Assembly: GCA_033765305.1 (NCBI GenBank)
Contig: JANRID010000021.1
Coordinates: 1-64,000 of the forward strand
Direction: 5' to 3'
From: RDXT01 sp033765305
GTDB lineage: Bacteria; Bacteroidota; Bacteroidia; J057
Length of the DNA: 64,000 nt
A program made the position numbers and the translations under genes. This document shows positions 14,611 to 23,762 of the stretch, in pieces (position 1 is the stretch's first letter; each line of letters begins with the position of its first letter). Below the pieces are notes generated by a model, which worked only from the letters and a program-made list of their open reading frames with translations, was not told the origin of the DNA and did no database searches.

Positions 14611-16971
14611 ATGGCGCTGGGACAGCAACTCCAGGGACGCCTTGCTCTTAACAATCGGCTCATCCGCATCATCGTCGCAGGCGCCGTCCTGCTTGCCGGG
14701 ATTATTGGGGTGCTCAATACCCTCGTGACCCAGATCAGCGGAACTGTGAACCGGTACACTGCCGTTACCGCGGTAGGGTCCAATTTTGTCAACGTCGCTT
14801 CGGTGACCGGATTCGCGGCGGGAGACCGGGTCCTCCTCATCCAGATGAAAGGCTCCTCGATCAGCCAGGCCGACGACACGACCTACGGCACCCTGACCGA
14901 TCTCGGGAATTCCGGGGTGTATGAGCTGTGCAATATCGCCTCGGTCAGCAACGGCAGCAAGAAAATTACCTTTACCCGTCCGGTCTGCAAATCCTACACC
15001 ATCTCCGGACTGGTGCAGCTGGTCCGCGTGCCGGTCTACACGGATGTCGAAATCAAGGGAACCCTTACCGGCCAGGCCTGGAATGGCTCCACGGGCGGCA
15101 TCATCGCGGTGGAGGCCAGCGGCACCATGACCATGAAGGCCCACATCGATGCTTCCGGCATCGGGTTCCGGGGCGGCTCGTTCAACGGGAGCGCCACCAC
15201 CGGCGGGCTTACCTATATCTGCGATGTGAACTCCGGCAAAGGCGGGATCAAAGGCGAGGGCATCGCCGAGCTGCCCTTCGCCGGCTGCCGCGGGAAAATG
15301 GCCAACGGCGGCGGCGGCGGCAACGACCACAACGGCGGCGGCGGCGGCGGCGGCAACTGGGGCACCGGCGGCATCGGCGGGCACGGCTGGCTCTCCAATA
15401 CCCCAGGCCAGCTCAGCGATACCGATAAAGGCGGCCGCGGCGGCCAAAGCCTCCGCGCCCTCTACGAATCGGTCGTTCCGCGCCTCTTCCTCGGCGGCGG
15501 CGGCGGCGGCGGCCACCAGAACAACGGCGCGTCCTACGAGGCCAGCAACGGCGGCGGGATCGTGATCCTCATCGCCAATACCCTCACGGTTTCGGGATCC
15601 CGGGCAATCCGTGCCTATGCGCCCGATGCTGAGGATATTACCATCAACGACGGCGCAGGCGGCGGCGGCGCAGGCGGGGCAGTCCTCCTGGATATTCAGT
15701 CCTACACGAATCCGCAAAACCTGACCATCGATGTCTCCGGCGGCGACGGCGGCACAGTTACCACGGCCGACCAGCATGGGCCCGGCGGCGGCGGCGCCGG
15801 CGGCTATGTCAATACCACCGGCACACTGCCCGGAACGGTGAACGTGATTAAAGCCGGCGGCCTCGCCGGGAAGTTCATCTCCACCAATTCCTCCCACCCG
15901 CATCATAACACCACCCACGGTGCCGCCAACGGCCAGGATGGCGCAGTCATCAGCAACCTGGTGATCCAGATCTGCTCCGCCCCGCCGACCCTCGATCTCA
16001 ACGGCGCTCAGGCCGGCACCGACCGCCAGGAGTCCTATTCGCAGTTTTATGAGGCCCGCAGCTTCATCCTCCCGGCAGATGTGCAAATCCAGGATACCGA
16101 TGATACGGAGATGGAGGCCGCTACCGTGACCATCATCAACCCCGAAGACGGATCGCTCGAGCAACTCGAAATGATGCTCGACGCCTCTTCCCTCGCCTCG
16201 ATGGGCATCCAGGCGCAGCGGGAGGCCAGCGGCCACGTCATGCACCTCCTCGGCGAAGCGACTATCGAACAGTACCGCCAGGTGCTTGCCGCAGTTGCAT
16301 ATAAAAATGCCTCGCCTGCCCCTACCTTCAGTCCGCGCCTGATCCAGGTGACGGTGGACGACGGCGGCAACCAGAGCAACACCGCCTTCGTAACCCTGAA
16401 CCTCGACGGCAGCAATTTCCCCGTCGAATGGGTGTACTTCGATGTCCAGCCCAGCGGCTCGGATGCAGCCCTGACCTGGGCTACGGCCAGCGAACTGAAC
16501 AGCGATTACTTCGAGGTCGAACGATCGGGCGATGGCCGCAATTTCGAGGCCCGCGGCCGGGTGGAGGCTGCCGGAGTTTCAAATGAAATCCTGGCCTACC
16601 AGTTCCGCGATGCGGGCGCAGCCCGGGCGGCATCCGGCAGCCTCTTCTACCGGCTCCGGCAGGTGGATGTCGACGGCCAGTTTGCCTACAGCAGCACCGT
16701 CGAGCTGATGCTGTCGCCCGAAAACGCAGGCGGCCTGACGCTCCGCGTATTCCCCAACCCGGCAACCGAAGAGGCCCGGATCCGTCTTTCCGGCATCGAG
16801 CAGGCCGTGGCGATTCAGGTGCTGAATGTGAGCGGACAAACCGTATGGAACGGCCAGATCGAGCCTGGGCAGGAACTGGCGGTTCCTGTGGGCGGATGGA
16901 ATCCTGGCGTGTACATCTTCCAGACCGCCAGCGGTGTCCGGCGGGTGTTCAAAAAAGTAGTGGTCCGATGA
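14611..16971 (+). CDS. large glycine-rich T9SS surface protein
   Basis: A 786-residue secreted protein. An N-terminal hydrophobic segment (residues 20-40) acts as signal or anchor; a beta-rich region follows. Residues ~215-420 contain dense glycine tracts with poly-Gly runs encoded by GGC repeats, interspersed with ordered segments (GGIVILIANTLTVSG) typical of right-handed beta-helix or autotransporter-like surface proteins. A cadherin-like domain region lies at ~450-590, then an FN3-like segment (VEWVYFDVQPSG) that very commonly precedes a T9SS domain, then the sorting domain (VFPNPATEEARI ... KKVVVR). Likely a surface adhesin or matrix protein; ligand unknown. Confidence 0.85.
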   Translation: MALGQQLQGRLALNNRLIRIIVAGAVLLAGIIGVLNTLVTQISGTVNRYTAVTAVGSNFVNVASVTGFAAGDRVLLIQMKGSSISQADDTTYGTLTDLGNSGVYELCNIASVSNGSKKITFTRPVCKSYTISGLVQLVRVPVYTDVEIKGTLTGQAWNGSTGGIIAVEASGTMTMKAHIDASGIGFRGGSFNGSATTGGLTYICDVNSGKGGIKGEGIAELPFAGCRGKMANGGGGGNDHNGGGGGGGNWGTGGIGGHGWLSNTPGQLSDTDKGGRGGQSLRALYESVVPRLFLGGGGGGGHQNNGASYEASNGGGIVILIANTLTVSGSRAIRAYAPDAEDITINDGAGGGGAGGAVLLDIQSYTNPQNLTIDVSGGDGGTVTTADQHGPGGGGAGGYVNTTGTLPGTVNVIKAGGLAGKFISTNSSHPHHNTTHGAANGQDGAVISNLVIQICSAPPTLDLNGAQAGTDRQESYSQFYEARSFILPADVQIQDTDDTEMEAATVTIINPEDGSLEQLEMMLDASSLASMGIQAQREASGHVMHLLGEATIEQYRQVLAAVAYKNASPAPTFSPRLIQVTVDDGGNQSNTAFVTLNLDGSNFPVEWVYFDVQPSGSDAALTWATASELNSDYFEVERSGDGRNFEARGRVEAAGVSNEILAYQFRDAGAARAASGSLFYRLRQVDVDGQFAYSSTVELMLSPENAGGLTLRVFPNPATEEARIRLSGIEQAVAIQVLNVSGQTVWNGQIEPGQELAVPVGGWNPGVYIFQTASGVRRVFKKVVVR

Positions 16972-16980
16972 TGAAATGGG

Positions 16981-17005
16981 CCGCGCCCGGAGCAGCCGGG
17001 CGCGG
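16981..17005 (+). terminator. GC-rich hairpin after the glycine-rich T9SS gene
   Basis: Perfect 10-base arms CCGCGCCCGG and CCGGGCGCGG with a 5-base loop, 10 bases past the stop codon. There is no T-run, so it may be an imperfect terminator or an mRNA-stabilising stem. Confidence 0.5.
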
Positions 17006-17029
17006 CGCTTACCGCTAATCCAGTATGCC

Positions 17030-17143
17030 ATGACAGACCGTATCCGGTTCCGCGCATCCGCCCGCCTGGGACTCGGCGTGAAGATCCGCCTGGCCGCCCT
17101 GCTGATCCTGGCAGCGCTCGCGGCAGCTTCGCTGCTCGGCTGA
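17030..17143 (+). CDS. candidate 37-residue single-pass membrane miniprotein
   Basis: ATG at 17030 opens a 37-codon frame: a basic N-terminus (MTDRIRFRASARLG) followed by a hydrophobic helix (IRLAALLILAALAAASLLG) and a TGA stop. This is the shape of a small inner-membrane protein. Support is limited to the amphipathic layout and the position between two hairpins (16981-17005 and 17203-17228), which would bracket it as an independent short transcript or 3' extension. It could be chance. Confidence 0.35.
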   Translation: MTDRIRFRASARLGLGVKIRLAALLILAALAAASLLG

Positions 17144-17202
17144 GGCAGCAGCGCATATCTTCCGGCCGGGTTTCGGCAAGGGCGCGTATCCCCTGTTCTT
17201 CA

Positions 17203-17235
17203 AGGCGTTTCCGGCAGCGGAAACGCCTGTTTTGC
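17203..17235 (+). terminator. rho-independent terminator
   Basis: Perfect 10-base stem AGGCGTTTCC/GGAAACGCCT with a 6-base loop, followed by GTTTTGCTT. It closes the T9SS/miniprotein unit just before the promoter of the next lipoprotein gene. Confidence 0.8.
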
Positions 17236-17241
17236 TTAGGT

Positions 17242-17272
17242 TTTGCTGTGTTTTAAAAAATGCATATATTTG
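17242..17272 (+). promoter_or_regulatory. Bacteroidota-type promoter
   Basis: TTTG at 17242-17245 and TATATTTG at 17265-17272 with a 19-base spacer match the primary Bacteroidota sigma consensus (TTTG, 19-21 bases, TAnnTTTG) exactly. It lies in an AT-rich strip right after a terminator and 72 bases before the lipoprotein start at 17344. Confidence 0.8.
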
Positions 17273-17343
17273 TAATATTTAAAATAAATATAGTTCGTAA
17301 AATAAGTATAAATAGGAGAGCTTGCATGCTATATGCGCCTCCT

Positions 17344-18840
17344 ATGAACAACCGCACCTTTCTTGTTGCCGGGCTGATGCTCGGATTCAGCCTGAGCAGC
17401 TGCAGCCTGATCGATCAGGCGGACCGGATTATCCTCCCCGACTGGCAGCCCGAATTTGCGTTCCCCCTCGTGAACAGCGAAATCAGTGCTGCGGACCTCC
17501 TGGACCAGCTTCCGGATACGTCGCTTGTGGCGGTGGATGCAGATGGCCTCATCCGGCTTTCGTGGCGGTCGGATGCGGTGGAGCTGAGCGCTGCGGGGCT
17601 GATGAGCCTCGACGATATTGCAGTGCCGCTGCCGGTGTCTTCTGTTTCGTTCCGGGTAGATGGGCAGCAGACGGCCTTGGCGCGTCTGAGCGGCGGCGAG
17701 CTGCGCTTTGCGTTCCGCCTGCCGGAGGCGGCGGAGACCCGGGTGCAGTTTTCTGTGCCTGCTGTAAGCCGCGCCGGAACCGGCCTGGTGCTGGAATGGG
17801 CCGGCAGCGCGGGAGACGCGCAGGAGCTGACCGCAGATCTGGCCGGATACGAACTGGATCTGTCCGGGGAACTGGCGTTTTCCTACACAGCCATCCGGCA
17901 GGGAGATCAGGCGCCGCTGCGGCTCGAAGACTGCAGCGTCCGGATGGAGCGCATGCGCATGAGCTACGCGGAGGGATACCTGGGCCAGGTGCTGCTGCCC
18001 GCTTTGGCCGATAGCCTGGAGCTGGACAGGTTCGAGGCCTTCCGCCCCGGCCTGCTCGATATTGCCGCACCTTCGCTGACGCTGCACATCCGGAACAGCT
18101 TCGGGATTCCGGTAAAAGTGTCCGCTGCGTCGCTGGGATGCGATACCCGGCGGGCGGGCACGGTGTCGCTGCTCGGCGGCGAGCTGGCCGAAGGCATTCT
18201 GCTGCCTTATCCGCCGCTGAGCGAGCCCGGCGGCGCCCGCAGCGCCAGTGTCCGGATTCATCCGGGCAACTCCAGCCTGCGCGAAGCCATTGCGGCGGAT
18301 CCGCTGCGGATGTTCTGGAATCTCGGCGCGCTGCTGCACCCTTCCGGCAATCCGGAGGAATACGGATTTGTCACCGATTCGAGCCGCCTGTCGATCGCTG
18401 CGGAGCTTGATATCCCGCTGGAGCTGCGGTTTGCAGACCTGCGCATCGAGGAGGTGCTGCCGGTCAGCATGCCGGAAGCCGGCCTGCCCGGCGATGCCGT
18501 GCTGCGGCTGATCACCGAAAACGGCTTTCCGCTGGAGCTGAGCGCACAGCTGTATTTTGAGGACGAGACGGGCGCTGTGCTGGACTCGCTCTTCGAGGGG
18601 CCGGCGATGCTGCTGGCAGCCGGGGCTGCGGATGCGTCGGGCCGGGTGCAGACCCCCAGCCAGCGCATCACCGATCTGCCGCTGACCCAGGCCAGGGCAG
18701 ACCGCATCCGGACTGCGTCGCAGGTGCGCGTTTCGGCTGTTGCCGGCAGCGGGCCGGAGGAACGGCCCCTGAAGTGGTATGCGGATGACCGGATCCGGGT
18801 ACGGCTGGGCGTGCGGATTTCGCCGGAGTTTGGAGAATAA
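17344..18840 (+). CDS. hypothetical lipoprotein, large beta-rich
   Basis: A 498-residue lipoprotein of unknown function. The start at 17344 yields a textbook signal (MNNRTFLVAGLMLGF then SLSSC, Cys near residue 20); the frame extends upstream to 17260 but that part overlaps the promoter. The mature protein is long, with alternating hydrophobic strands and many short 'LP...SLVAVDADGLIRLSW' type segments, suggesting repeated beta-sandwich domains. No enzyme motif is present. The next gene is an outer-membrane barrel-like protein 115 bases downstream, so an envelope or assembly role is plausible. Similar proteins occur as conserved hypotheticals in the phylum. Confidence 0.8.
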   Translation: MNNRTFLVAGLMLGFSLSSCSLIDQADRIILPDWQPEFAFPLVNSEISAADLLDQLPDTSLVAVDADGLIRLSWRSDAVELSAAGLMSLDDIAVPLPVSSVSFRVDGQQTALARLSGGELRFAFRLPEAAETRVQFSVPAVSRAGTGLVLEWAGSAGDAQELTADLAGYELDLSGELAFSYTAIRQGDQAPLRLEDCSVRMERMRMSYAEGYLGQVLLPALADSLELDRFEAFRPGLLDIAAPSLTLHIRNSFGIPVKVSAASLGCDTRRAGTVSLLGGELAEGILLPYPPLSEPGGARSASVRIHPGNSSLREAIAADPLRMFWNLGALLHPSGNPEEYGFVTDSSRLSIAAELDIPLELRFADLRIEEVLPVSMPEAGLPGDAVLRLITENGFPLELSAQLYFEDETGAVLDSLFEGPAMLLAAGAADASGRVQTPSQRITDLPLTQARADRIRTASQVRVSAVAGSGPEERPLKWYADDRIRVRLGVRISPEFGE

Positions 18841-18955
18841 CCCGGACAGACGGCGGCCAGGGCGCATATTTGCATACCTGACTGCCGGATTTGCCGTTAT
18901 CATACAGACAAGCATCTCAGCGTGTCATCCATTCCCCCATTCACTTCCCCCGCAT

Positions 18956-20263
18956 ATGCAAATCATCGTCCGATTCCTTGCTGCAACAGCCCTTGCCCTG
19001 GCTGCTGTGCAGCCCTTGAGGGCCCAGCCGGAGCTTACGCTTCCGTTTATGACCGGCGCAGTCCAGTCCGTCCAGGCCAATCCCGCCTGGATGCCGGATA
19101 AGCATGTGTATATCGCTTTGCCTGCTGCGGCAGTGGGTGCCACCCACAGCGGTTTTGCGATTGAAGACCTGCTCAAGCCGGTTCCCGGCACCGATTCGCT
19201 CCGCGTGGACATTGAAAGCGCGCTGGCACGCATGTCCGATCAGAATGAGGTGCGGGTGCAGGCCCGTGCCGATGCGCTGATGCTGGGCATCCGGGTCAAG
19301 GGCCTGTTTGTGCACGTGTCTGGATCTTCCCGCGCACAGCTGCACCTCCGCTACCCCAAATCGCTGGCCGAGGTCGCCTGGTACGGCAACGCGCCCTATG
19401 CGGGGCAGGAGCTGGATCTGGCCCCTTCGCTCGATGCGCAGGCGTTTCACGAAATCGCGGCTGGGGCTTCGCTCCGGCTCGGCAAGCTGGACCTCGGCGC
19501 ACGGGTCAAGTACCTGATCGGGGTGGGGGCTGTGCGTACGCAGCGCAAATCGCTGCAGCTCAATACAGATGAGATCACCTACGACATCGCCCTCGATGCG
19601 GATTACGAAGTGCTGACGAGCATGGTCCAGCCGGGCGATTCCGGGCAGTTCGATCCGGGATTCACCTTCGAGGCGCTGCCGCAGAACCGGGGGCTGGCGC
19701 TGGATCTGGGCGCGCAGTTCCGGATCAGGGACCGGATCGTGCTGGGCGCCGGGGTGCTGGACCTGGGGCGGATTCAGTGGAAGCAGGAAGCGCGCCTGAA
19801 CCGCATCCGCAGCACCATCCTGTTTCAGGGCGTGGATGCCTGGCCGCTGCTGCTGAGCGACAGCCTCAGCGGCTGGTCGCTGGAGGATTCACTGGATGGC
19901 GCCGTAGCATGGACCACGCAGGAGCAGGCGTTCAGCACCACGCTGCCGGCGGTGGCATACCTCTCGGCGCAGGCCACCTGGTTCAAGGTGCTCAAGACCG
20001 GGCTGATCGTCCGGGGGATTTTCCAGGACGGAGACATCACGCCCGAAGCCGGGCTGTACGGCGGCGTCGAGCTGGGCAAGGTGCTGAGCGCAGGTCTGAG
20101 CTACGGCTACCGTCCGCAGGGCATCAGCAGCTTCGGGGCGCAGGTCCATCTGAAGCTGGGCCCGCTGGCACTGTACGTGCTGACCGAGCACCTCGAAGCG
20201 GCCTTTGTGCCGCTGCGGGCACGTGGCGCGCAGGTACGGACCGGGGCCAGCCTGGTTTTTTGA
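18956..20263 (+). CDS. DUF5723-like outer-membrane barrel protein
   Basis: A 435-residue protein with signal peptide (MQIIVRFLAATALALA ... LRAQ) followed by VQANPAWMPD, the 'NPA' opening common to FadL/PorV-like and DUF5723 proteins, and many amphipathic strands ending in an aromatic residue (GASLVF), the outer-membrane barrel hallmark. The family is Bacteroidota-specific and uncharacterised. Start chosen at 18956 for the signal peptide. A long GC-rich hairpin follows the gene at 20278-20313. Confidence 0.75.
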   Translation: MQIIVRFLAATALALAAVQPLRAQPELTLPFMTGAVQSVQANPAWMPDKHVYIALPAAAVGATHSGFAIEDLLKPVPGTDSLRVDIESALARMSDQNEVRVQARADALMLGIRVKGLFVHVSGSSRAQLHLRYPKSLAEVAWYGNAPYAGQELDLAPSLDAQAFHEIAAGASLRLGKLDLGARVKYLIGVGAVRTQRKSLQLNTDEITYDIALDADYEVLTSMVQPGDSGQFDPGFTFEALPQNRGLALDLGAQFRIRDRIVLGAGVLDLGRIQWKQEARLNRIRSTILFQGVDAWPLLLSDSLSGWSLEDSLDGAVAWTTQEQAFSTTLPAVAYLSAQATWFKVLKTGLIVRGIFQDGDITPEAGLYGGVELGKVLSAGLSYGYRPQGISSFGAQVHLKLGPLALYVLTEHLEAAFVPLRARGAQVRTGASLVF

Positions 20264-20277
20264 ACGAATCGGGTGCC

Positions 20278-20313
20278 CAGGCACCGGGCCGGCTGCGGCT
20301 TGCCCGGTGCCTG
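20278..20313 (+). terminator. strong hairpin between barrel gene and kinase
   Basis: Perfect 12-base arms CAGGCACCGGGC and GCCCGGTGCCTG separated by 12 bases, followed by a second, 14-base palindrome (20317-20330). No clear T-run, but it is well placed as a terminator for the upstream gene. Confidence 0.6.
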
Positions 20314-20384
20314 CACGCCTGCCGGCAGGCATACGCCGGGGAATTGCTGCTTTTTTCGGGGCAAATACGTACATTGGCATCGAA

Positions 20385-23111
20385 ATGTGTGGGGTATCGC
20401 CAGGACCTGCTCTTCTGAAATTTCTGCTGACAGGCTTGCTGCTGTCAGCAATGGGGGCCGTATGGGCTGTCAATCCGGTCAATATGGACAGCCTCCGCCG
20501 GGAGCTGGAGCGGGTGCCCAAGACCGAGCAGACCTCGGTGCTGAGCAAAATGGTGTACCTCAGCGCCCGTGAAGGCAACCGCCGGCAGGCGGTGGAGCTG
20601 GCCAAGCAAAGCCTCCGGATTGCGCGGGAGGTGGGCGACAGCCGCCAGATTTCGTCCGCACTCCAGGATCTGGGCAATATCTACAAGCTGATCGGCCAGT
20701 ATGACCTGGCCCTGGAGCAGTACCGCGAAGCCTATGAGCTGCGGATTCAGAGCGGGCGGATGCAGGAGGTGCGCAATACCCTGCGCGGCATTCAGGAAAT
20801 CTGCCAGCGGCTGGGCCGGTACGGCGATGCGATCCCCTTCTTCGAGGTGATGCGGGATCTGGCCCGCAGCCAGCGGGATACGGCAGGCATGGCCGAGGCA
20901 GGCCTCACCATCGGCCTGATGCAGGAAAAGCAGGGCCGCTATGCAGCAGCACGTACGCTGTACGAGCAGGTGCAGAGCCTGGCGCTTGCCAGCCGCGATT
21001 CGGTCTGGCTTTCGCAGGCCCTCAATGCGCTCGGCCGGGTGTATTCCGCCGACCGCCAGTACGAGCAGGCGCTCGCATTCTTCAACCATTCCCTCCAGAT
21101 CCAGACGGCCCTCCAGAACCCCGGCGAGCAGGCCCTGGCCTATAATTACCTCGGACGGACCTATCTGCTGATGGGCAACATCCGCGAAGCACGCCGATTC
21201 TTCGATCAGGCCCTGCCCATCAACGACGACCTGTCCGATGCCGTGGCGCAGGGCGAAACCCTGACCCATCTCGGCGCTACGTACATGGCCGAGAATGATT
21301 ACAATAAAGCCCTCGCCCACTACGGCGAGGCGCTGAAGCACCAGGCAGCGGCAGGCGACAGCAGTGTGGAGACGCTGTATCACATGGGGTTGGCCTACTT
21401 CCGCCTGAAGGAGTACGCTGCCGCAATCGAAACGCTGGAGGCCTGCATCCGCCTCTCCGTCCGGGCACCGCTCGATACCTTCCGCCGCAGCTCCTACCGC
21501 CTGCTCTCCGATCTGTACACCGAATCGCAGGACCTCAATAAAGCCCTGCATTATTACCAGCTCTACACCGGCCTGAATGATACCCTATTCCGCATCCAGA
21601 AGGTCAAGGAGATCGGGGATATCGAGGACCGGTACTACGAAATTTACCGCAACAAGCAGGAGGAGCTCAACCAGAAGCAGCTCGAACTGCTGGAGTTCAA
21701 GCTGCGCCAGCGCAACATCCTCATCTATGCAGGCAGCGGACTGCTGGTGCTGATTATCAGCCTCGTCGTGGTATTGTACCGCCAGACCAAGGTCAAGCAG
21801 CGGGTCAACGACCAGCTGGCCTTCCAGAACAAGGTCATCAACACCCAGAACCGGCAGCTGCACAAGGTCAACCAGCGCCTCGAAGAAGCCCGCCGCCAGG
21901 CGGAGGCCGCTTCAGTCGCGAAGTCGAACTTCCTGGCGACTATGAGCCATGAAATCCGCACCCCGATGAACGGCATCATCGGCATGACCAACCTGCTCCT
22001 GCATACGCCGCTCTCCTCCGAGCAGCTCGACTACGCGCGCACCATTTCCACCAGCAGCCAGAACCTGCTGTCCATTCTCAACGACATCCTTGACTACTCC
22101 CGCGTAGAAGCAGGGAAACTCGAACTCGAAATCCGCACCCTGCGGGTGCAGGAACTGCTCGACGAGGTCATGGCGCTCTTCCAGAGTGCCGCCGACAGCA
22201 AGGGTCTCCGGCTGGATTATTTCATCCGTGCCGATGTGCCGGCCTGCATCCGCAGCGATTCGACGCGCCTGCGCCAGGTGCTCACGAACCTGGTCAGCAA
22301 TGCCTTGAAATTCACCCATCAGGGATTTATCCATATCGAGGTCCGCCTGCGGAAGCCGCATCCGGAGCCCTTTGCCGACCGCGAGGCCTTCGAGCTGGAG
22401 TTCGAGGTGCAGGATACCGGCATCGGGATCCCGCCAGAGAAGCAGGACCTGATCTTCGACTCCTTTCAGCAGGTAGACAACTCCATCTCGCGGAAGTTCG
22501 GCGGCGTGGGCCTGGGCCTCGCCATCACCCGGCGCCTGCTTGCCCTCATGCACGGCAATATCTGGGTCAACAGCATCGTGGGCCAGGGCGCTTCCTTCAT
22601 TTTTTATATCCGGACCGAAACGGACCTCGAAGCCCTCAAACAGGCTGCCCAGCGCGCCGATCATCACGCGCCGCTGAATGCCCAGCTGGCCGAGGTGCAT
22701 CCGCTCCAGATTCTGGTGGCGGAAGACAACCTCATCAACCAGACGGTGATCGAGGGAATTCTGGAAAAAATGGGCTTCAGCATCCGCCTTGCTTCCGACG
22801 GGCAGGAGGCGGTCGATGCGTATGAAGCCGCTCCTGCGGACCTGATTTTCATGGACATCCAGATGCCGGAGATGGACGGCATCACGGCGACCCGCGTCAT
22901 CCGCGAGCGCTACGGGCGGGAGGCCGGGCCGGTCATCGTGGCGATGACAGCCAATGCCATGACAGGCGTCCGGGAGCAGTATCTGGAGGCCGGGATGGAC
23001 GACTACATCAGCAAACCCTTCAAGCTCAACGATCTGGAGCAGATCATCTCCAAGTGGAGCGCCGTGCTGCAGCAGCGGAACGCCAAAGCCGAAGGCCATG
23101 CAGCCGGCTGA
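20385..23111 (+). CDS. TPR-containing hybrid sensor histidine kinase
   Basis: A 908-residue hybrid kinase. Signal/anchor at residues 8-30, then a long TPR array (about 40-420) expected in the periplasm, a membrane helix at ~443-463 (RNILIYAGSGLLVLIISLVV), a coiled coil, HisKA with H522 (MSHEIRTPMNG), HATPase_c (N box LTNLVSNALKF, G1 DTGIGI, G2 GVGLGLAI) and a receiver domain with phospho-acceptor D824 (FMDIQMPEMDG). Known for this architecture: phosphorelay from sensor to own receiver, then to an Hpt protein; no Hpt or output gene is adjacent. The TPR sensor suggests a protein or peptide ligand. Its end overlaps the cupin gene by 14 bases. Confidence 0.93.
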   Translation: MCGVSPGPALLKFLLTGLLLSAMGAVWAVNPVNMDSLRRELERVPKTEQTSVLSKMVYLSAREGNRRQAVELAKQSLRIAREVGDSRQISSALQDLGNIYKLIGQYDLALEQYREAYELRIQSGRMQEVRNTLRGIQEICQRLGRYGDAIPFFEVMRDLARSQRDTAGMAEAGLTIGLMQEKQGRYAAARTLYEQVQSLALASRDSVWLSQALNALGRVYSADRQYEQALAFFNHSLQIQTALQNPGEQALAYNYLGRTYLLMGNIREARRFFDQALPINDDLSDAVAQGETLTHLGATYMAENDYNKALAHYGEALKHQAAAGDSSVETLYHMGLAYFRLKEYAAAIETLEACIRLSVRAPLDTFRRSSYRLLSDLYTESQDLNKALHYYQLYTGLNDTLFRIQKVKEIGDIEDRYYEIYRNKQEELNQKQLELLEFKLRQRNILIYAGSGLLVLIISLVVVLYRQTKVKQRVNDQLAFQNKVINTQNRQLHKVNQRLEEARRQAEAASVAKSNFLATMSHEIRTPMNGIIGMTNLLLHTPLSSEQLDYARTISTSSQNLLSILNDILDYSRVEAGKLELEIRTLRVQELLDEVMALFQSAADSKGLRLDYFIRADVPACIRSDSTRLRQVLTNLVSNALKFTHQGFIHIEVRLRKPHPEPFADREAFELEFEVQDTGIGIPPEKQDLIFDSFQQVDNSISRKFGGVGLGLAITRRLLALMHGNIWVNSIVGQGASFIFYIRTETDLEALKQAAQRADHHAPLNAQLAEVHPLQILVAEDNLINQTVIEGILEKMGFSIRLASDGQEAVDAYEAAPADLIFMDIQMPEMDGITATRVIRERYGREAGPVIVAMTANAMTGVREQYLEAGMDDYISKPFKLNDLEQIISKWSAVLQQRNAKAEGHAAG

Positions 23112-23595
23112 GTACTGGGTCCGGCACCTGCGGCTGCAGCCGCATCCCGAGGGCGGGTTTTTCGGCGAGACCTACCGAAGCGCTCTGGAAATCGCTCCTG
23201 AGGGGTATCCGGGCCGCAGACCGGCCTCCACCGCAATCTATTTCCTGATCACCGCTGCCGCGTTTTCCGCATTTCACCGCCTGCGCAGCGACGAAGGCTG
23301 GCATTTTTACACCGGATCGCCGCTGCGCCTGCATCTGATTCATCCGGGCGGCAGCCTGGAAACCCGGCTGCTGGGCGCCGATCCTGCTCAGGGCCAGCAG
23401 TTTCAGACCGTTGTGCCAGCCGGGGCGTGGTTTGCGGCGGAGGTGCCGGCGCCGGATGGCTACTGCCTCGCCGGCTGTACGGTAGCGCCGGGCTTCGACT
23501 TCGCCGATTTCGAGCTGGCGGAGCGGGCCGCGCTCTCGGCGGCATATCCGCAGCATGCGGAGCTGATCCGGATGCTGACGCGGGAGGCATACTAG
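23098..23595 (+). CDS. cupin superfamily protein (DUF985-like)
   Basis: A 165-residue cupin. Conserved segments are LQPHPEGGFFGETYRS near the N-terminus, TAIYFLI, SDEGWHFYTGSPL (metal-ligand-like His in a cupin strand) and the closing CTVAPGFDFADFE. The family is conserved but of unsettled function (possible sugar or small-molecule binding). It overlaps the end of the hybrid kinase by 14 bases, so it is co-transcribed, though a functional link is only inferred. Confidence 0.88.
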   Translation: MQPAEYWVRHLRLQPHPEGGFFGETYRSALEIAPEGYPGRRPASTAIYFLITAAAFSAFHRLRSDEGWHFYTGSPLRLHLIHPGGSLETRLLGADPAQGQQFQTVVPAGAWFAAEVPAPDGYCLAGCTVAPGFDFADFELAERAALSAAYPQHAELIRMLTREAY

Positions 23596-23604
23596 CAGGC
23601 TTGA

Positions 23605-23762
23605 TCACGCACCCCGGTACGGCCCCAGAAACTTGTTTCCGTTGAAGTGAATCAGATGGTCGGGAGATTCTGCGATCCAGACTTCTGTCTCCCACGCAAT
23701 CTCGGCGGACCACTTCCGGAAGTCTTTCCGGGTAAGAAATGCCGTGACAAAAATCAAATCCG
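23605..23762 (-). pseudogene. C-terminal remnant of a restriction-endonuclease-like gene
   Basis: Immediately after, and slightly overlapping, the methyltransferase stop is a frame encoding about 50 well-formed residues (DLIFVTAFLTRKDFRKW ... SPDHLIHFNGNKFLGPY) with no start codon of its own suited to that segment. The composition and its position behind a C5 methyltransferase suggest the tail of a cognate restriction enzyme whose N-terminal and middle parts have been deleted. The motif reminds me of ApaLI-type enzymes, but that is memory, not a search. The junction lies near 23760. Confidence 0.5.

Noticed and set aside
14413..16245. A 610-codon open frame antisense to the glycine-rich T9SS gene
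   Set aside because: Shadow of GGC/GCC repeats; poly-Ala/Val composition with no domain.
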